A stretch of 21,784 bases of DNA from a virus, in IMG/VR virus record IMGVR_UViG_3300028831_000818, positions 1 to 21,784 of that record; one strand, 5' to 3'. The translations under genes and the position numbers were made by a program. Below, in pieces: positions 16,029 to 21,784 of the stretch (positions are counted from its first letter, which is position 1; every line of letters begins with the position of its first letter). The notes beneath the pieces are model-generated. The model was not told where the DNA came from and searched no databases. It saw nothing but the letters and a program-made list of their open reading frames with translations.

Positions 16029-17003
16029 TTATGCGACGGCGTTCTGGATGAAGTAGCCGGTGTCTTTTGCGACCACCAACTCCTTCACCCGCTCGCCGGT
16101 GCGGATGCGCACGCCGCCTTGCAGGCCCACGTCGCGGTCTTCAATGCGGCCGGCGATCTTGGTGCCGTACTGCGCCGTGAAGCCGAACGTGATGCCGCCG
16201 CCCTGCGGGTTGGCGATCGAGTTCACGTAGGTGAGCGAGATGTGCTTGCCCCAGGCGCGCGCGAGGTTCGTCGCCTGGCCAGGACGCGCCGTGTTGTAGA
16301 ACGCGTCGCCGACCAGCACCCTCTTGATGCCGTAGTCGGCGAACATCTCCTGGAATTGCTGGATCGTGATGATGCCCGCATTGGTGAGATTGCCCTTGAC
16401 GGCATTCACCACCTTCGGATGGCTGGAGAGCTTCGACCACACCGCGCGGCCCATCGTCATGGTGTTGGGCGGGAACACCAGCGTAGACTCGCAGCCGACC
16501 TTGATCACGCCGATCGGATCGGAGTTGGTGTAGTCGGAGAACTGGTCGGTGCCGGAGAGCGTAACGCGCCGCGAGGCCGCGTAGGTGTTGAGGTTGTGCA
16601 CCAGATTCGCGACGCGCACCTCGCGGATGTTCGCCATCGTGTCGGCGAGCATCATGGTGGCGTGGCCTTCCGGATCGTAGGTCGAGACCTTGCGGTCGCG
16701 CGCTTCCTGCGCCGCCTCGATATCCGAATAGGGGATCGGCGACTCCAGGCCCCAGTCGTCGACCGCATCATTGCGCTCGGTGCCGCCAAATTCGAGCTGC
16801 TGCACGCGGCCACGGCGGCCGACGCGCGCATCCGGCGCGCTGAAGGCCTCTTCAAGCGGATACTCGGTCCACTTGAACCGCTCGGCGCCGACCGGCACGC
16901 GCGGCAGCACATCGTCGGCGATCATCACCGCGTCTGGATTGCGATAGCCAACCGCGATCGCGGTGAGGATCGGGTCGACGACAAAGGGACGAATGGGGGC
17001 CAT
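16029..17003 (-). CDS. Major capsid protein
   Basis: This 324-residue protein follows a strong ribosome binding site (AGGAG, 5 nt from ATG). Conserved blocks include YRNPDAVMIADDVLPRVPVG, KWTEYPLEEAFSAPDARVGR, DDWGLESPIPYSDIEAAQE, IREVRVANLVHNLNTYA and GRAVWSKLSSHPKVVNAVKG. These match a capsid family of phages with HK97-fold heads; it is not the Mu gpT type. No separate N-terminal delta domain is visible, consistent with the separate scaffold encoded inside the protease gene. It lies directly after a small decoration protein, the usual order. Hundreds of copies would build the icosahedral shell. Confidence 0.92.
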   Translation of the reverse strand: MAPIRPFVVDPILTAIAVGYRNPDAVMIADDVLPRVPVGAERFKWTEYPLEEAFSAPDARVGRRGRVQQLEFGGTERNDAVDDWGLESPIPYSDIEAAQEARDRKVSTYDPEGHATMMLADTMANIREVRVANLVHNLNTYAASRRVTLSGTDQFSDYTNSDPIGVIKVGCESTLVFPPNTMTMGRAVWSKLSSHPKVVNAVKGNLTNAGIITIQQFQEMFADYGIKRVLVGDAFYNTARPGQATNLARAWGKHISLTYVNSIANPQGGGITFGFTAQYGTKIAGRIEDRDVGLQGGVRIRTGERVKELVVAKDTGYFIQNAVA

Positions 17004-17029
17004 GCAAGCTCCTGTTGGTCAGCCGCGCG

Positions 17030-17416
17030 TTACGCCGGCAGCTGGATGACGCCGCGCTCGACGAGGCACGGAATGATGTCGCCGGCGACGCCCGGCAGCA
17101 GCGCCGAGGCGACGTACTCGCGGCGGGCGCCGGCGGCGCCGACGCACTTCACCGCGGCGCCGTTCGCGTCGCTGGTGAGCTTGTCGCCGGCAGCGACCGT
17201 GCCGCCGAGCGTCACTTCGCCAAGGCCGCCAAGGATGATATCGGCCATGCCGCCGCTCACCGCGCCCATCGCGTCGGAGACGCCGAGCAGCGGATCAGTT
17301 GCCGCGGCGGCCGGCGCGATCTTCGCGGTGTTCGCCGCGTCGGAGAACTTCACGATGCGCTTCGCGCCGATATCGGCGGACGCCTCGTAGGAAACGATCA
17401 GGATCGGGATGCTCAC
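17030..17416 (-). CDS. Head decoration / capsid cement protein (DUF2190-like)
   Basis: This 128-residue protein starts at a GTG overlapping the protease stop (GTGA), with AGGAG 8 nt upstream. It is glycine- and alanine-rich with short beta strands: IPILIVSYEASADIGAKRIV, LLGVSDAMGAVSGGMADIIL, GLGEVTLGGTVAAGDKLTSD and YVASALLPGVAGDIIPCLVE. The G.V..GD.LT.D..G pattern and the ASALLPGVAGD-type ending are common in capsid cement proteins placed just before or after the major capsid gene. Its likely role is to bind the outer capsid surface and stabilise the expanded shell. Confidence 0.82.
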   Translation of the reverse strand: MSIPILIVSYEASADIGAKRIVKFSDAANTAKIAPAAAATDPLLGVSDAMGAVSGGMADIILGGLGEVTLGGTVAAGDKLTSDANGAAVKCVGAAGARREYVASALLPGVAGDIIPCLVERGVIQLPA

Positions 17417-18051
17417 TGCTTCTGCTCCTGCTGCTGGGTGACGGCGTGCACGGCGGCCGCGATGTCGACGACCTGACCCTGGTCGCTCATCTTCTTCTGG
17501 TAGGCCCGCGCCTGGGCGGCGATCGCGACGGGGTCGGCGTCAGCGCCCGCTGAATGCGTCGCGCCGCGCGGCGGCAGCGGGCCGGGATCGACTTTCGCGA
17601 ACGCGTTCAGTTCTTTTTCGACGCGCGCCGGGTCTTTGGCGTGCTGCTCGATGTAGTGCTCGCGCAGCGGCTTCACGCCGATGCGACCCTCCGCGATCTT
17701 CGCGTCGACAAAGGCGGTCGCGCGATCCCGCGCCACCTGGCTCTGCAGCGCGGTGAACTGCGTGGTGACGTTCGTCAGCTCGCTCTGCAGCGCGGTGACG
17801 CGCGCATCGCCGTCCTTGCCCTGAGTGGCCGCGAGCGAGGTGGCGGTGTGAACGACCAGCGCGGTCTCGGCATCCTCCTTGAGGCCGAGCGCCCTCGCGA
17901 TCTGCGATTGCGCGGCGGTACCGCTCGCGGCCTTCGCCTTGTCGGCGGCCGCGGCGCTCATCACGGCGCTCACCGCAGAATAGATCGCATCATTCTCCGC
18001 GTCGTCCGGCAGGCCCAACAGGGTGCGGAGTTTCTTCAGCAGCTCTTCCAT
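17413..18051 (-). CDS. Scaffold protein from an internal in-frame start (Mu gpZ-like)
   Basis: Within the protease gene, an in-frame ATG at 18049-18051 is preceded by GAAGGAG at 18063-18057, 5 nt away. This is a far better ribosome binding site than the one at the protease start. The 212-residue product begins MEELLKKLRTLLGLPDDAEN and is almost entirely helical, with Ala-rich and coiled-coil stretches, as expected of a scaffold. Mu gene Z is nested in gene I in the same manner. Higher output from this start would give the excess of scaffold over protease needed for assembly. The nested product is inferred from the start signal and the family. Confidence 0.8.
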   Translation of the reverse strand: MEELLKKLRTLLGLPDDAENDAIYSAVSAVMSAAAADKAKAASGTAAQSQIARALGLKEDAETALVVHTATSLAATQGKDGDARVTALQSELTNVTTQFTALQSQVARDRATAFVDAKIAEGRIGVKPLREHYIEQHAKDPARVEKELNAFAKVDPGPLPPRGATHSAGADADPVAIAAQARAYQKKMSDQGQVVDIAAAVHAVTQQQEQKQ

Positions 18052-18522
18052 GTCGACTCCTTCGGCGTGAAGCGAAACCAGGTTGCGCAAATTCGGCGTG
18101 TTGGTGAGCGAGGCGCGCAGCACGCGCAGCACACGGTTGTTCTTGTCGTGCTCGAAGACCGGCGAAATGCCGCGGTACGCGTGATCGGCGATCAGCGCCT
18201 GTCCGGCCTTGCCCCACTGCACGCGGCCCCAAAGGCCATCGTTGCGCGCCTGCAGTTCGACGATCCATCCGAGCGCTGGCGACGGCGCGCCCTTCGGTGC
18301 CGCGAAGTCCGTGGCGTGATTTTCGTCGACGGGAAGCTTGCCGCCGGCGGCCGCAAGACTCTGCGCGGCGAGCGCCGCCATGTCGTTGACGGTATAGGGG
18401 CCGCGGCCGTCCTGCGTTTCGATCTTTCCGGCCGGCAGCAGGTTGATCCACTCGGGCGCGGAGCCGTCCGCAGCCGCGTGAAGCGCGACGAAAATGTTCG
18501 CTGTTGCCTTCGCCCCGGACAT
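17413..18522 (-). CDS. Prohead protease with scaffold domain (Mu gpI-like)
   Basis: This 369-residue protein matches the Mu-like I protein family (PF10123). The protease part, about residues 1-155, contains WINLLPAGKIETQDGRGPY, LPVDENHATD, LGWIVELQARNDGLWGRVQW, YRGISPVFEHDK and LRASLTNTPNLRNL. The scaffold part, about 157-369, is helical and charged with a coiled-coil segment (VTALQSELTNVTTQFTALQS). An ATG at 18049-18051 with a near-perfect Shine-Dalgarno starts the scaffold separately. The protease cleaves the scaffold, and probably itself, during prohead maturation. The annotated ATG at 18520-18522 has no clear ribosome binding site and lies at the end of a 9-bp inverted repeat. The plus-strand gene diverges from it. 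Confidence 0.93.
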   Translation of the reverse strand: MSGAKATANIFVALHAAADGSAPEWINLLPAGKIETQDGRGPYTVNDMAALAAQSLAAAGGKLPVDENHATDFAAPKGAPSPALGWIVELQARNDGLWGRVQWGKAGQALIADHAYRGISPVFEHDKNNRVLRVLRASLTNTPNLRNLVSLHAEGVDMEELLKKLRTLLGLPDDAENDAIYSAVSAVMSAAAADKAKAASGTAAQSQIARALGLKEDAETALVVHTATSLAATQGKDGDARVTALQSELTNVTTQFTALQSQVARDRATAFVDAKIAEGRIGVKPLREHYIEQHAKDPARVEKELNAFAKVDPGPLPPRGATHSAGADADPVAIAAQARAYQKKMSDQGQVVDIAAAVHAVTQQQEQKQ

Positions 18523-18541
18523 GCGGCGACAATCGCCGCAT
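18521..18541. promoter_or_regulatory. 9-bp perfect inverted repeat covering the protease start
   Basis: ATGCGGCGA and TCGCCGCAT are exact inverse complements around a 3-nt loop (CAA). The repeat occupies the space where the protease Shine-Dalgarno should be and reaches into its start codon. It also lies in the 72-bp region between the divergently read protease and zinc-ribbon genes. It could act as an RNA hairpin limiting protease translation or as a DNA operator. A weaker repeat, CTGAC-GCGT-GTCAG, lies at 18561-18574. I see no convincing -35/-10 pair. Confidence 0.5.
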
Positions 18542-18594
18542 CACGCCACGACTCGTAACCCTGACGCGTGTCAGCCCCCTCAACGGTAACGACG

Positions 18595-18969
18595 ATGGCC
18601 GATCGCGAGCAACGCGAGCCCGAGAAATATCACGAGGCGGCGCATCGCGCGCTCGCCGTCGAAGCCATCACGCGCTGGAACGCGCTGATGCAGCGAAGCC
18701 CCAAGCCGCGCTATTCGCCGCAGCTCGGCGTCGCGATCACGGCGGGGTTCTATTTTCTCGACGTTTGGTGTCCGGGCTGCCGGCAGCTGAAGCAGGTCGA
18801 CCTGCGCACGCTCGACCGCCACCCACAAACGACGCTCTTCGGCCTCATCCCTTCGCTGAGCTGCCGGAGCTGTCAGCCCCACCCGCCGTTCGCCCGGATC
18901 AGGTCGGTTTCGGCGGCCCGCTGGGAGAGCACGGACGACCCGCCTTCCCTGCCGTCAAGGCGGACCTGA
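18595..18969 (+). CDS. Four-cysteine zinc-ribbon accessory protein (moron-like)
   Basis: This is the only plus-strand gene I accept. The 124-residue protein from the ATG at 18595 (an in-frame GTG at 18568 is the alternative) has an N-terminal helix (EKYHEAAHRALAVEAITRWN), then SPKPRYSPQLGVAITAGFYF, then WCPGCRQLKQVDLRTLDRHP and LSCRSCQP. Cys59, Cys62, Cys90 and Cys93 form two CxxC pairs typical of a zinc ribbon. I recall closely similar small proteins with a W/V-CxxC..K.IDLR....HP..L..L...L.C..C pattern in many Hyphomicrobiales genomes and prophages. The function is unknown, perhaps nucleic-acid binding. It runs against the late operon, diverging from the protease gene and converging on gpF. 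No strong ribosome binding site is seen. Confidence 0.75.
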   Translation: MADREQREPEKYHEAAHRALAVEAITRWNALMQRSPKPRYSPQLGVAITAGFYFLDVWCPGCRQLKQVDLRTLDRHPQTTLFGLIPSLSCRSCQPHPPFARIRSVSAARWESTDDPPSLPSRRT

Positions 18970-19016
18970 CCCGAAACGGGGCGAATCCGCCCCTTCGGAC
19001 ACCCAACAGGTCCGCC
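18959..19016 (+). terminator. Long stem-loop overlapping the stop of the plus-strand gene
   Basis: GGCGGACCTG (18959-18968) pairs perfectly with CAGGTCCGCC (19007-19016). Inside it a second stem forms: CCGAA (18971-18975) with TTCGG (18994-18998), and GGGGCG (18978-18983) with CGCCCC (18988-18993), loop AATC. The TGA of the zinc-ribbon gene lies within the left arm. There is no T-run, so a classic intrinsic terminator is not certain. The position, exactly at the end of a gene that faces the late operon, suits a terminator or insulating structure. Confidence 0.5.
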
Positions 19017-19034
19017 GTTAAAGCGGCATTTAAC
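19017..19034. repeat. AT-rich 6-bp inverted repeat beside the long stem-loop
   Basis: GTTAAA and TTTAAC are exact inverse complements around GCGGCA, immediately after the long stem-loop. In this GC-rich region an AT-rich palindrome is notable and could be a protein binding site. The rest of the 18970-19124 gap shows GC-rich palindromes (CGGCCG twice, near 19080-19120) but no gene that I can support. Confidence 0.35.
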
Positions 19035-19124
19035 CTCTTACGTCGCCTCGGCCTTGCTTCCGGCTATCTGAGCCCGGGCCGCGGCCGTTTAAGGGGCTCG
19101 GCGGCCGAATCCGGTTTTTCATCG

Positions 19125-19913
19125 TCAGCCGGGTTCCAGGAGGGCCTGGATGGCCTCGGAGGGCGGCGCGCCGGGCCGATAGCCGAAGCCGGGGTCGATG
19201 CCATTCGGAACCCTGACAACGCGTGGACCGTCCGCGGTGTTGATGGTGCGCTCGACCATCTCGACCGGAGGCGCGGCCGGCGAGACGCTCAATCCGTACC
19301 GATCGAGATCGCGCTTGTTGAGGCTCTGCACCGTGCAGTGACAGAACCAGCCGTTCGGCGGGAAGTGTGTGAGCCACCATGGATCGTCGGCAGGCAGCAC
19401 CGTGCCGTGCCAGGCTTCGTGCTCCGGCCGCGGATGCTCCTGGCCTTCGAGATGCACGTAGCGCAGATAAGGCCGATCGTCCTTGACGCGCTGAATCTGC
19501 TCCCACTTACCGGCCGCATATGCGGTGCTGATGTTCGTCTCGAAGATCACGCGGCTTCGCCAGTTGCGCGAGCCTTTGTAGCTCCAGCCGTGATCCTCGA
19601 CGATCCGGTCGAAGTCCTTGCGGAAGTCGTCGAGCGTGCCGCCGTCCTTGATCGCGTCGTTTACCGCGTCGTGGAAGTCGCTGACCAGCGCCTCGCTCTG
19701 AGCGCCCGCGATCGTGAATGCGACGGAATGCTGCTCGTGCCACAGGTCGGTCCAGCGCGAGGTGGGCACGTTGAGCTTGCGGCGCAGGAAGTCGATCGCC
19801 TCGACCGGATCGACTGCGAACGGCTTTGCTGCATCGGCCGCCATCGCGACGATGCCGCCGCATGCGCCGCAGCCGCACGGCCGCAGACGACGGCTACGAC
19901 TGATGACCGGCAT
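19125..19913 (-). CDS. Mu gpF-like minor head protein (SPP1 gp7 family)
   Basis: This 262-residue protein overlaps the portal stop by 20 bases. After a Cys-rich start (RLRPCGCGACGG) it has FAVDPVEAIDFLRRKLNVPT, RWTDLWHEQHSVAFTIAGA, GTLDDFRKDFDRIVEDHGW and RNWRSRVIFETNISTAYAAG. The block RPEHEAWHGTVLPADDPWW followed by HFPPNGWFCHCTVQSLNKRD is the hallmark of the Mu F / phage head morphogenesis family (PF04233). A later ATG at 19844 is possible, but the CGCGACGG start is common in relatives. The protein is incorporated in small numbers near the portal and is needed for head assembly. It ends just before a gap that carries hairpins and the plus-strand gene. Confidence 0.94.
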   Translation of the reverse strand: MPVISRSRRLRPCGCGACGGIVAMAADAAKPFAVDPVEAIDFLRRKLNVPTSRWTDLWHEQHSVAFTIAGAQSEALVSDFHDAVNDAIKDGGTLDDFRKDFDRIVEDHGWSYKGSRNWRSRVIFETNISTAYAAGKWEQIQRVKDDRPYLRYVHLEGQEHPRPEHEAWHGTVLPADDPWWLTHFPPNGWFCHCTVQSLNKRDLDRYGLSVSPAAPPVEMVERTINTADGPRVVRVPNGIDPGFGYRPGAPPSEAIQALLEPG

Positions 19914-21459
19914 CGGCGATGTCGGCGCGGCCCGACAGCTGCGCCATCATCAGCGCGAGCTGCAGCGCGGAGGCGAGCTTCTCCTGCGGCAGCCGCAGCT
20001 TCGAGATGCGCGTGCGCAGATCTTCGAGGCTGCTCGCGTGATCGACCTCGTTGCGCACCGCGTCGATCATCTGATCGTTTGCCGGCTGTGCCAGCTTCTC
20101 GGCCGCAAGCGCGAGCCTCTCAATGTCGTCGGCGCTGAGGCGCGCCTGGCCGCCGCGCGATTGCGCCGCGATCGGCGCCGCCTCGCCCGGATTGAGCGCC
20201 TCACGAAACGTGACCGGCGCTTTGAGCAGCACTGCGCCAGGCTGCGGGTCGGAGAAGCCGTAGCGGTCGCGCACCTCGGACATCTGCACTTCGAGCCCGA
20301 GGGGGACCAGCTTGTCCAGATCGTCCGCGAGGCCTTCGGTGTCAGCCTCCTCGATATGACCGATCTTAACCTTGCAGTACGCCTTTTGCGGTCCGCGCTC
20401 GAGCTGCACCCACGGCCGCACCAGGTCGCGGTTGATGATCGCGGAGAGCGCCTTCGCGTCCGCGCGCTCGATGTCCTCCTGCACCTGACGGTGCTCGGTG
20501 CCCGAGCCGAGCTTGCCGGGCGTCGCGTCGGTGGTCGCGGTCTGACCGAGGACCGCCTTCGACATCTGCTTGTCGAGCCAGTCGGCGCGCTTCTCGTAGA
20601 GATCAGCGCCGGCGCCCACGTTCTTCGACTCGATGAAGTCGAGGTTCATCGACTCCGGAATGATCGCCGCGCAGTCGCCCGCGATGTTGGCGACTGCGTC
20701 GAACAGCGTGGCCTTGTCTGCCTCGCTCGCGCCTGGCGGATACTTGCCGACGCGCACGGGCTGGCCGAAGGTTTGCGCGAAAATCGCCCAGTCGCGCAGC
20801 GTGAACGCCTTGAACATCCACGACCAGGTCGCGAGCCGCGCGAGGCCGGACCGCACGGGCAGGCCGGACTTGGCGGCGATCGACGCGGTGATGAACTTGA
20901 ACGGCGGGAGCCGCTGGTCGCCCGCATTGTCGCGCAGGAACGGCGTGCGGCCGTCGATCGGGCTGAAGCGAAACCAGCGCGGGTCGCGCCATTCGAGACG
21001 CGCCGGCATGTACTGCTTTTCGCTGAAGTCCCAGATGATCTCCGTGTAGCTGATGCCCTTGCCGACCGCGTCGAGAATGTTGAACAGCTCGTCCTGCAGC
21101 TCGTCGCGCGTGAGCCAGGCGCGGACCATGTCGGCCTGCGCCACATCATCCGCACTGTCCGATGCTGCTTCGACCGTGATCGCGAGTTGCGTCACCGAGC
21201 GCTTGCGGGTGCCGAGGATGCCGACATAGTGCGGGTCGCGCTCTTCGATGACCTCCGCCAGCTCGAAGTAGCGCAGCGGATCGCCCATGTCGGCTTCGCG
21301 CAACAGCGCCGCGAGACTGCGCGGATTGAGCCCGACCACGGGATGCGCGGTGAACGGCGAGCGCATGCCGAGCATCGACGGCGCCGCGATCTCGCTGGTG
21401 AGCACCTCGCGCCGGATCGGCTGGCCATCGGGGCCGTAGAGGACGGGGGGTTCGGCCAC
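19894..21459 (-). CDS. Portal protein (Mu gp29-like, DUF935)
   Basis: This protein has 521 residues from the GTG at 21457-21459, which follows GAGGAA and begins VAEPPVLYGPDGQPIRREVL, the usual start of the family. A start 39 bases upstream (21498) would overlap the previous gene by 35 bases and is less likely. Motifs in order are NPRSLAALLREADMGDPLRY, ELAEVIEERDPHYVGILGTR, GKGISYTEIIWDF, WRDPRWFRFSPIDGRTPFLR, WSWMFKAFTLRDWAIFAQTF and GQPVRVGKYPPGASEADK, all typical of DUF935. A dodecamer at one capsid vertex would form the DNA channel and bind terminase. Terminase genes are expected to the right, outside the contig. Confidence 0.95.
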   Translation of the reverse strand: MAEPPVLYGPDGQPIRREVLTSEIAAPSMLGMRSPFTAHPVVGLNPRSLAALLREADMGDPLRYFELAEVIEERDPHYVGILGTRKRSVTQLAITVEAASDSADDVAQADMVRAWLTRDELQDELFNILDAVGKGISYTEIIWDFSEKQYMPARLEWRDPRWFRFSPIDGRTPFLRDNAGDQRLPPFKFITASIAAKSGLPVRSGLARLATWSWMFKAFTLRDWAIFAQTFGQPVRVGKYPPGASEADKATLFDAVANIAGDCAAIIPESMNLDFIESKNVGAGADLYEKRADWLDKQMSKAVLGQTATTDATPGKLGSGTEHRQVQEDIERADAKALSAIINRDLVRPWVQLERGPQKAYCKVKIGHIEEADTEGLADDLDKLVPLGLEVQMSEVRDRYGFSDPQPGAVLLKAPVTFREALNPGEAAPIAAQSRGGQARLSADDIERLALAAEKLAQPANDQMIDAVRNEVDHASSLEDLRTRISKLRLPQEKLASALQLALMMAQLSGRADIADAGHQS

Positions 21460-21463
21460 TGAC

Positions 21464-21734
21464 CTATTCCTCGTCGGCGTAATCGTCGTGGCTCGCATCC
21501 GCGATGCGTGGCCGATAGTCGACAGGGTTCACCGGACGCACGTCCGTCGAGCGCGCGACGTAGTCCCGCACCACCCGTTCAGAGCAAGGCCGCAACGCGT
21601 AGATGGCCGAGCATCCGTAGAATTCCGTGACTGTCGTGCCATCAGCGACAGGGATGTCGATGCGCAGCAGCTTGCCGCCGAAGATCTCCACGTCTTTGAC
21701 GAGTCCGCCGCGTTGCCGGTGACCCATCAGTTCG
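21464..21734 (-). CDS. Small phage protein, 5' end lost at the contig end
   Basis: An ATG at 21725-21727 gives 87 residues, but the frame stays open upstream to the adapter, reading E-L before MGHRQRGGLVKDVEIFGG. Similar phage proteins I recall carry an ELMGH motif inside the protein, not at its start, followed by a GRIDIP-like stretch (here KLLRIDIPVADG) and a FYG.SAIYAL/RP segment. The ATG is thus probably an internal Met and the true start lies beyond the contig. The function is unknown. The gene ends just before the portal start, with TAG inside the portal's leader. Confidence 0.7.
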
Positions 21735-21784
21735 AGATCGGAAGAGCGTCGTGTAGGGAAAGAGTGTAGATCTCGGTGGTCGCC
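21735..21784 (-). other. Illumina sequencing adapter, not biological
   Basis: From 21735 the window reads AGATCGGAAGAGCGTCGTGT, then AGGGAAAGAGTGTAGATCTC and GGTGGTCGCC to the end. This is the reverse complement of the Illumina TruSeq universal adapter. Translation of this stretch gives the well-known artefact peptide IGRASCRERV. Everything right of 21734 should be trimmed. Confidence 0.98.

Noticed and set aside
18580-18645. Minus-strand peptide MRRLVIFLGLALLAIGHRRY with a hydrophobic core
   Set aside because: It is antisense to the Glu/Arg-rich start of the plus-strand zinc-ribbon gene; Glu codons read backwards give Leu, which explains the hydrophobicity. There is no good ribosome binding site.
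19018-19033. CtrA-like TTAA-N-TTAA site
   Set aside because: The spacer is 8 bases, not the 7 of the CtrA consensus, and no promoter is visible beside it.
19714-21462. 582-codon plus-strand open frame opposite the portal gene
   Set aside because: Arg/Ala/Leu-rich composition without motifs; it is the antisense shadow of a clear DUF935 portal in GC-rich DNA. The 544-codon frame at 18504-20138, the 472-codon frame at 15972-17390 and the 518-codon frame at 3431-4987 are rejected for the same reason.
21488-21769. Plus-strand open frame ending IGRASCRERV
   Set aside because: Its C-terminus is translated sequencing adapter and the rest is antisense to real minus-strand genes.
1-21784. tRNA, rRNA, insertion sequences, att sites, lysis genes
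   Set aside because: I looked for these on both strands and found none that I can support; the densely packed structural genes leave little room for them.

Overview
The window is a 21.8-kb piece of the late (structural) region of a tailed phage or prophage. G+C is high, roughly two thirds by eye. The protein families (GTA-like tail tip, a Hyphomicrobiales-type zinc-ribbon accessory gene) suggest an alphaproteobacterial host, probably Hyphomicrobiales/Rhizobiales. That host call rests on remembered family resemblance, not on a search. All genes but one lie on the minus strand and read right to left, packed so that most junctions are 1-4 nt overlaps (ATGA, GTGA, TGATG) or a direct TAG-ATG. This is typical of one translationally coupled late operon. 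The last 50 bases (21735-21784) are not biological: they are Illumina adapter sequence, so the contig ends at 21734 and the first gene is probably cut there.

Head region (21.7 to 14.0 kb, in transcription order): a small 5'-truncated protein; a Mu gp29-like portal (DUF935); a Mu gpF-like minor head protein; a Mu gpI-like protease with an in-frame internal start for the scaffold (gpZ equivalent); a small decoration protein; the major capsid protein; a small head protein; a 28-residue membrane peptide; a 62-residue helical protein; gp36-like (DUF1320), gpG-like and gp37-like connector/completion proteins; and a 55-residue protein. Between gpF and the protease, where Mu carries gene G, sits the only plus-strand gene, a four-cysteine zinc-ribbon protein flanked by inverted repeats, with the look of a moron.

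Tail region (13.8 to 0 kb): tail tube protein; tail assembly chaperone with a canonical -1 frameshift site (GGGAAAC, 6-nt spacer, GC-rich stem) leading into a DUF1799 frame, the counterpart of lambda G/GT; an 811-residue tape measure; then three proteins in the order distal-tail-like, hub-like, NlpC/P60-like, as in lambda M-L-K-I and in gene transfer agents; a 1557-residue J/megatron-like tip fibre with a signal-peptide-like N-terminus and ten 18-residue repeats; a 901-residue fibre with a duplicated putative carbohydrate-binding module; and two small downstream genes. No tail sheath gene is present, so the particle should be a siphovirus with a Mu-type head and a long flexible tail. Terminase, transposase, repressor, integrase and lysis genes are outside the window, so a transposable lifestyle is only suggested by the head genes.
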